Shown piece after piece: positions 30,737 to 41,790 of a stretch of DNA of 61,459 bases. Location: contig JAUCBJ010002322.1 of the NCBI GenBank assembly GCA_032718475.1, positions 1-61,459 of the forward strand, given 5' to 3'. The notes below the pieces were generated by a model. It did not search any database. It worked only from the letters and a program-made list of their open reading frames with translations, and was not told the DNA's origin. Both the position numbers and the translations under genes were made by a program. Each line of letters opens with the position of its first letter. The first letter of the stretch is position 1. This stretch comes from Nemertoderma westbladi (taxonomy: Eukaryota; Xenacoelomorpha; Nemertodermatida; Nemertodermatidae).

Positions 30737-31944
30737 AGGCTGCTGCAAAGAGCATTAAGACCAATCGTGCCAGTGGAGTAGATGGTGTTCCCCCTGAGGT
30801 CTTTAAAATACCTGAGTGTTTAAAGCTCATCTATCCCATCATAGTAGACATGTACCGAACAACAAGAGTCCCACAAGAAAAGAAAACAAATAAGTTGGTG
30901 CCAGTTCCCAAGAAGGGCAACCTAACACTCTATGGTTCTTTTCGGGGAATCTCATTGATCTCGATTGCTGCAAAGCTATACAATAGAATTATATTAAATC
31001 GCATCAGGGATCCCATTGAGAGACTGCTCCGTGGAAATCAGAATGGGTTCCGTAAAGGTCGTGGGACCATGGAGCCCATTTTGGCACTTAGAAGGATAAT
31101 TGAAGAGTTATCATAAAAGAAAGACAGGCATCTGGCTGTTATCTTTGTTGACTTCTTCAAGGCCTTTGATTCAGTCTCTCGCTCATGTATTATTGCAGCA
31201 ATCAGATCAGTATACGATGGTTCGTCAACATTTGTGTCTACTGTTGATGGTGACACAGAACCATTTGAAGTGTTATGGGGCGTCCTCCAGGGAGACACAC
31301 TTGCACCAATCTTGTTCATAATTGTGGTTGACTATGTTCTACGCATGTCCTTAGATCATCATAATGATGATGGGGTGATGATAACTCCACCTACTGGCTC
31401 CAAAAGTCGAGGAAATCCTGCCAAGTACCTAACTGATCTAGACTTTGCTGATCACTTAGGAGTACTCTCAGAATCACTAGAGGGAGCCCAACGGCTCCTC
31501 AGCTCATTAGAATATGCTGCTTCTAGTGTTGGTCTTTTTATTAACTCCAAAATTTTGACAGTTAACTTTGAAAGTCCTCAGCAAGTCTCTGATCGGATGA
31601 GCTTAAGCTCAAAAGATGGTATGCTTGAGCATGTGGATGAATTCTGTTACCTGGGATCATGGATCCGGAAGTCAGGTGAGGACCTTCGAATACGTAAGGG
31701 AAAGGCATGGGCAGCCTTGAATAGGCTTTCCAGGATTTGGAAGTCAACGAGAATTAATCGGAAACTTAAGGTCCGATTATTTAGAGCAGCAGTAGTTCCA
31801 GTACTCCTCTATGGGAGTCCAAAACTCTGGATGGCACATTCACAAGAATGCTACGCCGGGTTCATTGTGTCAAGTACAATGCACACATCTCCAACCAGAC
31901 ACTATATAACATTGGAGGTGTCTCATTGGCTCCCCCAAGCTTGA
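30733..31944 (+). pseudogene. LINE A reverse transcriptase, interrupted
   Basis: Frame from 30733 is broken by TAA at 31114-31116 and resumes in the same frame to 31944. It carries fingers, palm and thumb motifs of an RTE-type reverse transcriptase, but the second catalytic aspartate is His (LDFADH). The C-terminal part continues in another frame (31848-32081), ending with a stop within the 3' conserved block. Confidence 0.75.
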
Positions 31945-32199
31945 CACTAGAACAAAATCGACTCCGCTTTGCAGGACATTGCTTTCGCCGTGAGGACCAG
32001 CCAGTGCATAATCTTGTACTTTGGCAGCCTCATGGAGTGAATAAGCATGGTGGACAGCCCATGACTTTCTTGAGAAGCTAATTAAAGGACACTGGCCTTG
32101 AAGATGCGGATGATCTAGCAAATGTCATGGGTGATAGGGAGTTGTGGCGGTGCAATTTTGTCGATAAGCCGGCACAGCATTCTTAAAAATGCAGCTGCA

Positions 32200-33000
32200 A
32201 TGCAGCATGCCGATCCTAGTAGTCTATGCATTATATATTGACGACTTTAAGCAAGAAACTTAATGATACAAACGTAGGATGTAAATTAAATAATCATAAG
32301 ATTAACCATCTTTTATATGCGGATGATCTTTCTTTAATTTCTAACTCCATAGCAGAGGTCTCCATAAACTTACAGATACATTTGTAGATTACGCTAATAG
32401 ACATTCCATTGTAGTCAATATCAAAAAATCAAAATACATGTACTTCGTACCTAAATCATGTAAATCAAGCTTGGTAGGTATGTTCAGCATTAACGGTAAA
32501 CCTATTGAAACTGTAAGTAAGTATAAATATTTAGGCCACATATTTCACTGTACCACGGACGATAGTTACGACATACTCAATCAGCTGTCCAGTTTATATT
32601 AGAGAGGTAACTTCCTCATTCGTAAGTTTAGTTTCTGTGCGAAAACTGTTAAATTAAAACTGTTCCGTTCTTTCTGCACGCAGATATACTGTAATTCTTT
32701 ATGGGCAAGGCAAAATTATTCTCTTACAATGTATAATCGATTATGGGTAGGTTACAACAATATAATTAGAAAGTTATTTGGATTTTCGTACGACAGTAGT
32801 GTGTCCTATATGTGTGGAGCTCTAAATCTTCCAAAACTCGTTCATATCCGCCACAGTGCGTTGGAGTCCCTGTTGCATCGCATGAGATCTTCTGAAAACC
32901 GTGTTTTACAAACAGTTGCCTTAGTATGTACCACGAGCCGTATCATTGGTGCCAAATCTAATGTTGTGCCACAAACGTAATATTGTAATGCCGTACGTCC
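32200..33000 (+). pseudogene. Second LINE reverse-transcriptase relic
   Basis: A YADDLSLISNS catalytic string (near 32320) followed by frames with several stops, then a 252-bp frame (32729-32980) resembling the C-terminal part of a LINE ORF2 (NRLWVGYNNIIRKLFGF ... SVSYMCGALNLP). It differs from LINE A and was probably inserted beside it. Confidence 0.55.
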
Positions 33001-33659
33001 TTTTGTTCTTCTTCTTTTCTTTTTGTTTAATGTTTATAACTCTTATACTCTATCTTACATAATAATATTTTTAATTGTACTATTTTTATATATTATTGTT
33101 CTTTGTCCTGCTCGGGGCCCTTTTTCTAACGTAAATATTTAATCTTTTAATAACCGATCTTTATTTATTGCTAACTTGTCACTGTGCTTTACTCGATATA
33201 TAAATTTACCGGTATTTTTATGGGCTGCTATATTAAGACTGGAATAAAGATAATAATAATATAGACCAAGGGCGATGTGGATGTGATGCAGGCTTTGCAT
33301 TAAAGTCACCCAGGAAAATGAATAATGCATGCTGATCCACTCCATCAGTAGCTGCTTGTAGATTGTAGTATAAATTTTCCACCTCCTCTACTGGGAGTGG
33401 GGCAACACTAGTTGGAGAAGCACACAATGAGAACAAGTCAAGACCAATGAACAACAACGAAGACAAGAACAATGAGAACATTATCAAGTCTTCCAGAACA
33501 TGAGAAATGACAGCTAAATGATGCGGTTGGAAATTTTGTGTGTTTTGTCGAATGCTGCATGTGTAGTTGAGTTGTATTTTTTTCATCAATTTATCAATTC
33601 CACCATTACCACTATCATTTGCTGATGCTAGGGCGAGTTGCCACCCCCCCCCCCCCCCA

Positions 33660-34510
33660 TGTCCTTAATCAGAACCTCATCAGTCTGTCCAGTCTGCATT
33701 CGGTGCTCTTGAACACCCACTACACTAATGGAAAGCTTATATCTGCCATGGCAGTCAGCTCCCATTGTTGCATTGAGGACCCGAGTGTTATGGTATTAAC
33801 TGAGGCTAGTCTAGTGAATTGCCTTAGGTTCACCAAAAAATGCTTGGTTAGTCGGGGTTGGACATGAGAGTAACCTCCAACTCCAGAATCCCTCTCCACC
33901 TCACAATCTGGCCTCCCTGGCGACCAAGGGTATGGGCCAGAATGGTCATCAGGAAAGGGACTCACATAATTGTTGGCCACTCTCTCTACAGTAGGGGGTG
34001 AGACAGGCAGCCGATCAGGAGATAACTGACGCCTTTGAGGCCAATTGTGTCCGGTAATTCCACTGGCCTCTAGTGGCCAGACCTCCGCATTACTAACGTA
34101 ATCCATAGTGGGGGTTGGGGGTGCTTTTTTGCTGAGTCAGCTCTATTTCCAACTAAATCCACCTGTACCTCTCCACCTAACTTCCAGCCAGTCCACCTAG
34201 ACGATTTTTGTTGGAAATAGTGTTCCACCTTGTTTCTACATGTTTGAACATGCGTGACTGAACCATTGTTAATTCACCGGGAACGTGCCTTGAATTCACC
34301 AAGATAGGTTTTGCAACAATCCCCCCCATCATGCCTCCTTTGAAACGTCAAACCCAGAACCAAGGGTGTTCCCATCCCAGAACTAAGGAGGTTGTAGTTG
34401 CAGGACCTGGCAATGCCCTTATTAAGAGGGTTTATGCAGCCAAAGGTGGCACCTCCTTTTTGCTGCATGGAGGTGGCAAGTTTTCTGAATCAATCACCCA
34501 GAATACCTTC
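33660..34510 (-). mobile_element. LINE A 5' region, opposite orientation
   Basis: 33660-33790 is an inverted copy of 30440-30590 (endonuclease start, with the same GTCCTTAATCAGAACCTCATC string). The minus frame 33720-34106 and sequence to about 34510 represent the region upstream of the endonuclease. A C15 run sits at its edge (33644-33658). Frames are broken. Confidence 0.6.
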
Positions 34511-34789
34511 TACACAGTCTTTGAAGGAACCTGTGAAACTGTCCCAGTAGTGCTCATTCATTTCATTTCATGCCCGGATTCCACCAGTGGTTCAATTATT
34601 ATTTTAATTAGCATATTTAAAAATAGCATTAAAAGCTCATTGGAAGGCGCTAGCACTGACTGATTAAAAACGAGAAGAACATAAATTATAATATTGTCGA
34701 ATATTAAAATATTGAGTTTATTTAGTATTCAAGCAATAACAGTAACAGTGGGGCCCTGTTAGATCCCTCTCAATACATCAAATTATATT

Positions 34790-36023
34790 TCAAAAGTGAT
34801 CCGGATCAGTGATCCATATTTTTCGGCCCAACCCGATGTCGATTTTAAACAATTCATGGACACACTCTTTCCTGGCTTGGTATGGGTTGTTAAAAATTTG
34901 CCACATGTTATAAATGTAGTAGTATATAAATTGTTCCTTCATCGCTACCTCATTATCCTCATTGCGTTTTAAACCTTTGAAGATTGACTGTAGGCAATAT
35001 TTACCAGTGTAGCTAGGGCCTGAAGGGTGGGGATTCCGAGTTTTCATCAACCAACCACATAGTCTGTTAATAGTGCAGAGTCGTCTTTCCCTGCTGGATG
35101 TTGTACAAACAGGTGAAATATTTTGAACCTTCCAATTCCCACAATTAAAGCTTGAGTAATTCAACCTTGCATTAGATATTACCACCAAAGAGTCGAGAAC
35201 GTCAGTATTTCATAGAGCTCTTTCAGCAGATTATTCGACAGATAATTTACCTAAGCGAAGTAGAGATCTTTGCGCTTTTCTCCAAGTAAACTCAAGATTC
35301 CCGACTAAGGCCACATCAACATTAGCTGACCCATACATTATCGTGTGCATATAGTTCTCCATACCAATGCTATTATGTCTACAGGGACAAGGACTTTGGG
35401 ACTGCGACAAGGAATCTCCTGCTACAAGGGAATCTACTGCGACAAGGGATGTTAGTATTACAGTTAGTGAAGCGATGGTGTTTTGAGAGACCTATTCTTC
35501 CGCTAGGAGTAACAGTTCATGCGAGTTCGTGCATTCTAGAACATGGTATATATACTGGGCGCTATTGCCGCAGTATTTACAGGCGCATTCTGCCGATCGG
35601 ACGTGGAATGGGGTTTTTGTCGAACAAATTAGATGGTGGTATCCATGAGCCATTGCTCTTGTAATGATGTGGCGATTTATTTGATTGGTGGATCTCCAGA
35701 CATTAGTTTTGAACGCTGGCCCCAAGGAATATCCTTGTTCAATGTTCAATGTAATCCTTGTTCGCCTCCCATTCCAATCGAAAAGTGTGGTATAGGTCTA
35801 ATACCGCCGCAACAACGAGGTTGGGATATTGCTCGCAGATATCTTCAGTAAGAGTTTTGCAGCTGGTTAGATGGTGTGCCAGAGTAGACAATGCATTTGT
35901 TGGAAGTGAAAGAAGCTGTTTTAGAAAAGTTGATTTTATTTTGTCGATCTCTTTCAGGTTTGAAACAGTGAAACGGGAAGCAATTTCTGGAAAAGCGTAT
36001 ATTACTGCAGGATATATTTTCAT
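34790..36023 (-). pseudogene. LINE B ORF2 C-terminal region
   Basis: Frames 36023-35739, 35749-35492 and 35188-34790 hold the region after the reverse transcriptase, including KEIDKIKSTFLKQLLSLPT and a C-x2-C-x8-H-x3-C finger (CKYCGNSAQYIYHVLEC). Frames do not join without indels. Confidence 0.6.
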
Positions 36024-36095
36024 TTTGAAGATTTTAATGCCAGTTTCAATCGATACAATGTTGAGATTTCTTAAACAGCCAATTAAGGTATATGC

Positions 36096-37160
36096 TCATT
36101 GTTTTTTATTTTCGATATGTTGTGTGAAGCACAACGTTGGCTGTAGAGTAACGCCTAGGTAGTTGTATCTATTTCTTGTTTCAATTGGTAGACCACCATA
36201 GGTGAAGACATCAGCTTTGGCTAGATGACCTCCACGGTGGAATTTAATAATCTTTGTCTTTGATAAGTTAACGAGCATATTATTGTTAGATTTACACCAT
36301 TCATAAAGTCTGTCCAGTCCCGATTGTATAAAGGTGAGTTCAGTACTCAGTTGAGTACAGGACAAGATCGTATGCGAAAAATATGAAAAGTAAAACAGAC
36401 CCTATTCCTCGCAGAGTGGTGGCAAGATCGGTGATAAACATGATGAAAGCTGTTGGGGAAAAGTAGTATTCCGCGTAATTGGGTGATCACTGACGAGTAT
36501 TTAATCCCATCGTAAATTTTAATTTTGTTGTTATATATTGACCGAATGAGTTTAAATAATTTTCCTCTTATTCCAAATTGAGTATACATCTTGTGCAGCA
36601 ACATATTTCTGTCGACCATGTTGAACATGAACGCCTTTTTAAAATCCATAAATGCAGTATAAACTGGTTTAGATTTGGTCCCATGCACATTGACATGTAC
36701 AAAGTCTATAAATTTCTTGAGAGCTTGCCTTGTGGAACGGCTGGAAATAACCCATATTGCTCCGGAGGCAAAAAGTGTTTTATATTGTACATCACACGAG
36801 TATTTACCATAGAGGTTAAAATCTTAAGAAGTATACATATCATTACAATGCCCCTATATTTACTCGGGTCACTGATGCCACCCTTTCCTTTGTATAGAAT
36901 CTTTAGGATACAGGTGGACCAGATAAGAGGGATGCAACTCACATTTAGACATGTGTTAAATAGGAACACGAGAATAGTAATCATAACAGGGAGTATTTGC
37001 TTGACATGTTCGTAAAACAGACCATCGGTTCCACTTGCTTTCCCATTTGCAGTTCTGCTGGTAGCATTTTTTACATCGGTTTCATCGAATGGTTGATTGT
37101 ACCACTCGCCCGATTCTGTATCATCTGTTTCTTCTGGTTGATTTGTTGGTGAAGATGATG
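36096..37160 (-). pseudogene. LINE B reverse transcriptase
   Basis: Begins with FDETDVKNATSRTANGKASGTDG, then ILKILYKGKGGISDPSKYRG and FMDFKKAFMFNMVDRN (first catalytic aspartate region altered from the usual KKAFDSVD), then a finger/thumb part with LVNLSKTKIIKFHRGG. Several frames are needed, so it is inactive. Confidence 0.65.
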
Positions 37161-37179
37161 TATCTTTTTGGCCAATTAC

Positions 37180-38680
37180 TACTACAACTAGGTCGACTGA
37201 ACTCGGACAGTGGAAATGAGATCCTTCCAGGCTTCCCGATTCTCTATAGTTGTCGCAATTTCGTTTCTCCCAAGTTCAGTATCCCTTTCAAGTTGATCTA
37301 TATATGTTATGGCCGGTCGTCCACGACTACGCTTTCCATGAGTTGGTTGCCAGAAAAGTAGATCTGTTATGACCTCGTCTTTACTTTGCCAGCAGTGCCC
37401 ACTGAATCGTAATCTGCGTTCACGGAGGGTGGTTGATACAGGTGGTATTGTACCATAAAGCTCTGCGTTTGTCATGTGTTGTCTCCAGCTGATGTTTAGG
37501 GCTGCCCTTAGTAGTCTTGTGTAGCAACCATCAATTCGTTGTTCAAGTGATTTAGTCAGTGTCCAGGTCTCACCCCCGTATAAAAATACACTTTCCACTG
37601 TGGCTCGAATGAACTTAGTCTTCAGGTGCCTGGAGAGATCTGATTTCCAGATAGTATCCATTTTTGATAGAGCTACTTTGCCAAGCCTTTGCTTTCCTAA
37701 CTTCTATGTCCTTTTTGCTACTCTCTATCCATCATCCAAGGTATTGGAAGTCATCAACCTTCCTTAGTTGATTACTATTAATGGTTGTCAAGTTTCCATC
37801 AACATTAAAGGTCATGAGTCAGTCTTGGTAGCATTTATATGCAATCCAACCTCCTTAGCAGCCCTCTCCACTTTATTTAGTAGAAGCTGTGCATCTGCTA
37901 GGGTATTAGAGAGCAGGGCGATGTCATCCGCAATGTCGGTGTCTGTGACTGTAGTTGCCGGATATCTACTACTTCTGCGTTCTTGAAGTGTGAATCCCAG
38001 GTCTTCACCCTTTGTGGCTGTCCTCATTGCGCAATCCAGCACAATTACAAATAGTAATGGTGCTAATGTATCACCTTGCAGTACCTCAGCCAGGATTGAG
38101 AAAAACTCAGTTTCACCATCTGGTGAGAGTACCTGCGCTTCTGTGTCACAATATAACAATCCAATGCCAGCAACAATTACTTCTGGTATTCCATAAGCTC
38201 TTAGGATTTCAAGCATTTTGCCTCTATGGATAGAGTCGAATGCCTTCTTGAAGTCCACAAAACTTAATTCCTTCAATCAGTCTCCGTAGTGCAAGTATCT
38301 GAGCTACTTGGTCGAAATCCGTTTTGGCTCTTACGCAGTAGCTTCTCTATGTGTGGCCTAATCCTATATAGAATCATTTTATTGTATATTTTGGCAGCTA
38401 CCACAAGCAGACATATCCCACGATAGTTTGTTGGTATACCGAGGTCTACTTTCTTGGGGAGAGGCTTTAGTTGACATTTAGTCCAAATTGGTGGTGGCTT
38501 TTCCCCTTTTAACATCCGGTTGCAAACATCCAATAATAGTCTGTTTAGCACTTCTGTTTTCAATACCTCCGCTTGGATTTCATCTAATGCACTCGCTTTA
38601 TTATTGGACATGCTTTTAATGCTTCTTTGGAGTTCGGCAGGTGTGAAGTCCCCTGTTTCTATAGGTAGTGTCTTGTCTTT
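37180..38680 (-). mobile_element. LINE C, 5'-truncated RTE-like insertion inside LINE B
   Basis: Frames 38611-38273, 38276-37812 and 37661-37188 give an RTE-type reverse transcriptase: NNKASALDEIQAEVLK, IPTNYRGICLL, FVDFKKAFDSIHRG, LQGDTLAPLLF, catalytic IADDIALLS (Tyr changed to Ile), and the C-terminal RERRLRFSGHCWQS. It interrupts LINE B between its linker and reverse transcriptase. A short shared string CAAAAAGA at both junctions (minus strand) may be the target duplication. It is broken by at least two frameshifts. Confidence 0.7.
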
Positions 38681-39800
38681 TTGAGAAGTCGTTTATATTC
38701 ATTCCGTAGCGACCAGTAACATGTCACATTATTATTATATACACCGTGATCATGTAGAAGTGACATCACTTCACATTTCTTAGATTTGCACTCTTCGTGA
38801 TACCAGAGTTGATGGTGAAAGTGTGATTTAGAGCGTTTTTGTGAAGCAGCTGAGATTGTGACATTGATTTCATCAACAGCAGCATCTATGTCATTTTCTA
38901 AAAGATGGGAAATTATATCATGGGACCGGAGCTGTTCTTCAAGGATGTCAGTATTCAACTTTCATGACAGACGTGGACCTGGTCTATCAATACATTCGTT
39001 GTGAGAGGTTAGAACAATCTGTAAATCGGCACGTTGGTGTTTGCGTATCGGGTGAGTATCGTATCGTATAGCAACTAATGCACACACATCTATGTCTGTT
39101 GGACTACGTGTGTACCAAAGGTTGATTGTGCTCGTTCCTTGGGGGGAGTAGTAAGTACAATCAATCGTGTTTTGCAATATGAATCCGGGGGATTGTAGGT
39201 TTGTCGTGAGATCCGATCCACAGTTTCCAGGTGCTCCATCGTCAATTCCACAGTTAAAATCACACCCAAGTATAATCAGTACTTCAGGATTTGTGAAGGT
39301 AAGCGCTTCACTTAGAGAAAGCAAAATATCCTCTATACTTGTATCAGGGTTGAAATAAAAAGCTATTATCTATGCTGCATTGGTATTAATAACTACATTG
39401 TTTTCTGTTGCAGTGATCCTTTTTGGTGATAGTTCTGGTTTAGCAAGGATCATTATTCCACCCTGTGGTCACCCCCTGTTTGCCTTCCGTGCAGGTTGAA
39501 CCAAAGAATAGAATTCTGGGAACAAGAAATCGTTTTTGTAATAAAATGTCTCAGTTAATAAAACAACGTCTGCCTCGCCAACAAGTTCTTTGTTACTTAG
39601 TATTTCATAAACATAGTTCAGACCCTCTACGTTCCAAAGCGATAGTTTGAGAGGGTATATTGATGTTTGCTTTCTTTGGGGGCTATCAGCTAGTCGTGGA
39701 ATATAAACATCAGTTACTTGTTCTGTGACCGAAGGGGAATTAGTAACTAAACGACGTCGGGGGAACTCGTGGTTGTGTGATTCTGAGGGGGCTGCATGCT
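38660..39800 (-). pseudogene. LINE B endonuclease and linker
   Basis: The minus strand reads LKLSLWNVEGLNYVYEIL, then a string about EADVVLLTETFYYKND (catalytic Glu region), EVLIILGCDFNCGID (the GDFN motif) and a segment ending before RADLQIVLTSH. The linker with QLWYHEECKSKKCEV and NEYKRLLKK follows. A few in-frame stops are present. Confidence 0.6.
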
Positions 39801-40011
39801 GTCATGCGGAGTTGTACTCATACCGAGCAAGCTATTGCTTTGCGATCGCTATGATGGTTCTTGGCTTGTACCTTGAGATGGATTTTCTGGTGTGGTGCAC
39901 CAGTCTCTGCGTGGTTTAAGATTGAATGTTACCCATTCGGCTTCGGTGAGAATGTAGTTCTTTATAACGACTCCAACCTCCCAGTTGTCGGCGTTCATTA
40001 GAATATCTCAA

Positions 40012-40364
40012 TCATCTTGAGAGCAGGTTAAGTGGAAGGCGGGCACGTGTTGGTGGTGTTGTCCCTGATAGATCAGTGCGGGGAGTAACATCGTGGAAAG
40101 GAAGATTCTCTTGTGTGAGGTATGCTTTGACATCCTTGGCAGTCACATTTTCACTAAAACGTCCCACGAAGATTTGTGCTAAGCGTGCTGAGCGGTTTAG
40201 CGGAGAAGTTCGAGGGACTGTATTAAGGATCATCCCAGATTTGCGCCCAATGATCGACCGCGGACGCACTTCTCGCCACGGGTTTGGATTTTCCATTGTT
40301 TGTTCCTCGACCTCCGCTTCAGTGTTTATGTTTATCGACGTTCTGGCATCTGGTCCTGGTAGTG
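40012..40364 (-). CDS. LINE B ORF1, 3' portion
   Basis: If the gypsy element and one copy of its 5-bp duplication are ignored, this segment continues the ORF1 frame that starts at 45623 without any frame change or stop, for 244 codons in all. This half contains an RRM-like string (AQIFVGRFSENVTAKDVKAY), consistent with RNA binding by LINE ORF1 proteins. Confidence 0.6.
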
Positions 40365-40369
40365 GTATC

Positions 40370-40520
40370 TGTGTAGTATCTACATAAGCCCTACGCCTTT
40401 GGCCCGCTAGATGGCGTAGCTTTCTTGGTTATGTTATGTTTCAATATTACCCATTCTGATTATACAGCAGTAGTACATACGTACTACGGCCTTCTGCATT
40501 GCTGCCCTCCTGATTAGTCA
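40370..40520 (+). repeat. Gypsy 5' LTR
   Basis: 151 bp, unusually short, TG...CA ends, identical to the 3' LTR. Confidence 0.95.
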
Positions 40521-40540
40521 TGGCGCAGCTTTAGGTTCGA
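40521..40540 (+). promoter_or_regulatory. Gypsy primer-binding site
   Basis: TGGCGCAGCTTTAGGTTCGA directly after the LTR. It starts with TGG (pairs with tRNA CCA) and ends in the complement of a T-loop TTCGAAC, as expected for binding the 3' end of a host tRNA. I do not identify the tRNA. Confidence 0.75.
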
Positions 40541-40586
40541 CCTACCAACACCACCCAACTCACTCAACGCCAATCTGCCAACACTA

Positions 40587-41790
40587 TTGAAGATGTCGGA
40601 CCACCGCGATCCGAGAAGCTTCATCCTTCGAGGCAATCCGCCCCCGTTCGACATCGAAACCGAGCGCCTCACCTGGGCGTTATGGCGCGACGAATGGGAG
40701 GCCTTCCTCGTCACCTCCGGCCTGGAGAACCTCCACGAAGCCGACCCCGCCGCCCAACCCGACCCAGCTCTATCGGCAGTCCTCCTCCGCGCTACCCAGC
40801 GACAACGACGAGCCGCCCTCATGACCGCCTTTACGCGCGCCACCAACGCCATGGTCAAGGGACTCGCCCTCACACCGGAGGAGAACTGTAATGCCACCAC
40901 CGTCATCGATAGACTGGAAGTCCACATCGACGGCGGGACGAACGTCCGCGTCCACCGCCAGGAACTCTCCCGTCGCCAAAGACTCCCCGAGGAAACCCCG
41001 GAGACGTTCCTCGTCCACCTCCGCGACCTCGCCACCAAGTGCCGGTTCGTCGCCCTCCCCACCGCGGAGGCGCACCTCAACGACCGGTTGCTCGACCAGT
41101 TCGTGGCGGGGTTCAACGACCGCGAGGTGACGGAGCAACTCCTCCGCCTCGAGAACGGAGCGACCCTCTCCGATGCTCTCAGGCGGGCGCAATCCGTTTG
41201 GACGGCGCGGAAGGACGCCGCCTCCTTCAACACCGCCACCCCCAAGGCCACCGCATCCCGCAGCGTGGCGACCCACCCCGCTCCGACGCCGGGAGGCCGG
41301 CGCACCCACAACCGCCGCAACCAACTTCAACCGCCCACCCTCTGCCCCCAGTGCGGATACACACCGCACCCGGCCGGAAAGACGTGCCCGGGAATAAAGG
41401 CAACGTGCCGCCACTGCGGCACGACTGGGCACTACGACCGGATGTGCCCGACCAACTCCGGCGAACCGCGCGCCCACGCTGCCACCGGCCCCGCCGACGA
41501 CTCATGCACCACGGCGAACCGCGCCGAGGTGTGGTCCATCCTGGCGGGCGCCGAACTGGAAGACGCCCCCATCGTCTCGGCTATGGAGTCCCTGGAGCCT
41601 CTGGAGACCGTCACCGTCGGGTTCCAGGTGACGAAGAACCCGAACTTCGGGATCGCAGCGGCGCAGTTCCTCCCCGACTCCGGGGCGAACATCACCGCGC
41701 TCCCGCTCCCCACCTTCCGCTCCTTTGGCAGGACGACGGAGAACCTCCGGACCACCCAACCGCCCCCCCAAAGCGCCGCGACTGGCCAAC
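40587..41790 (+). CDS. gag: Gypsy Gag and start of protease
   Basis: The start at ATG 40587 follows the leader. The first 200 residues resemble gypsy capsid, with a helical region of the kind RLPEETPETFLVHLRDLA. Near 41341-41455 are two Cys/His fingers; the second is a clean CCHC (C-RH-C-GTTG-H-YDRM-C). At about 41675 comes FLPDSGANITALPL, the protease active site. Coding sense then passes to the +1 frame near the C7 run at about 41763. The same frame stays open to 42431, but only as GC-rich shadow of pol. Confidence 0.8.

Larger units (their letters stand above)
30120..32160 (+). mobile_element. RTE-like LINE A copy, internally deleted and mutated
   Basis: From 30368 an APE-type endonuclease fragment (GELTALADKLSLSAVGVQEHRI ..., shortened here) runs to about 30660. 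A deletion then joins it to the reverse transcriptase, which starts at about 30690 (NRASGVDGVPPEVFK at 30768). Reverse transcriptase motifs include FVDFFKAFDSVS, LQGDTLAPILF and, at the catalytic site, FADH instead of FADD. The 3' end carries the LRFAGHCFRRED and WQPHGVNKHGGQ strings shared with other copies in the window. An in-frame TAA (31114-31116) and a frameshift near 31860 confirm decay. Confidence 0.8.

Noticed and set aside
40514-41477. Long frames opposite and overlapping gypsy gag
   Set aside because: High GC content of the element leaves several frames open; only the gag frame has a zinc finger and protease motif.
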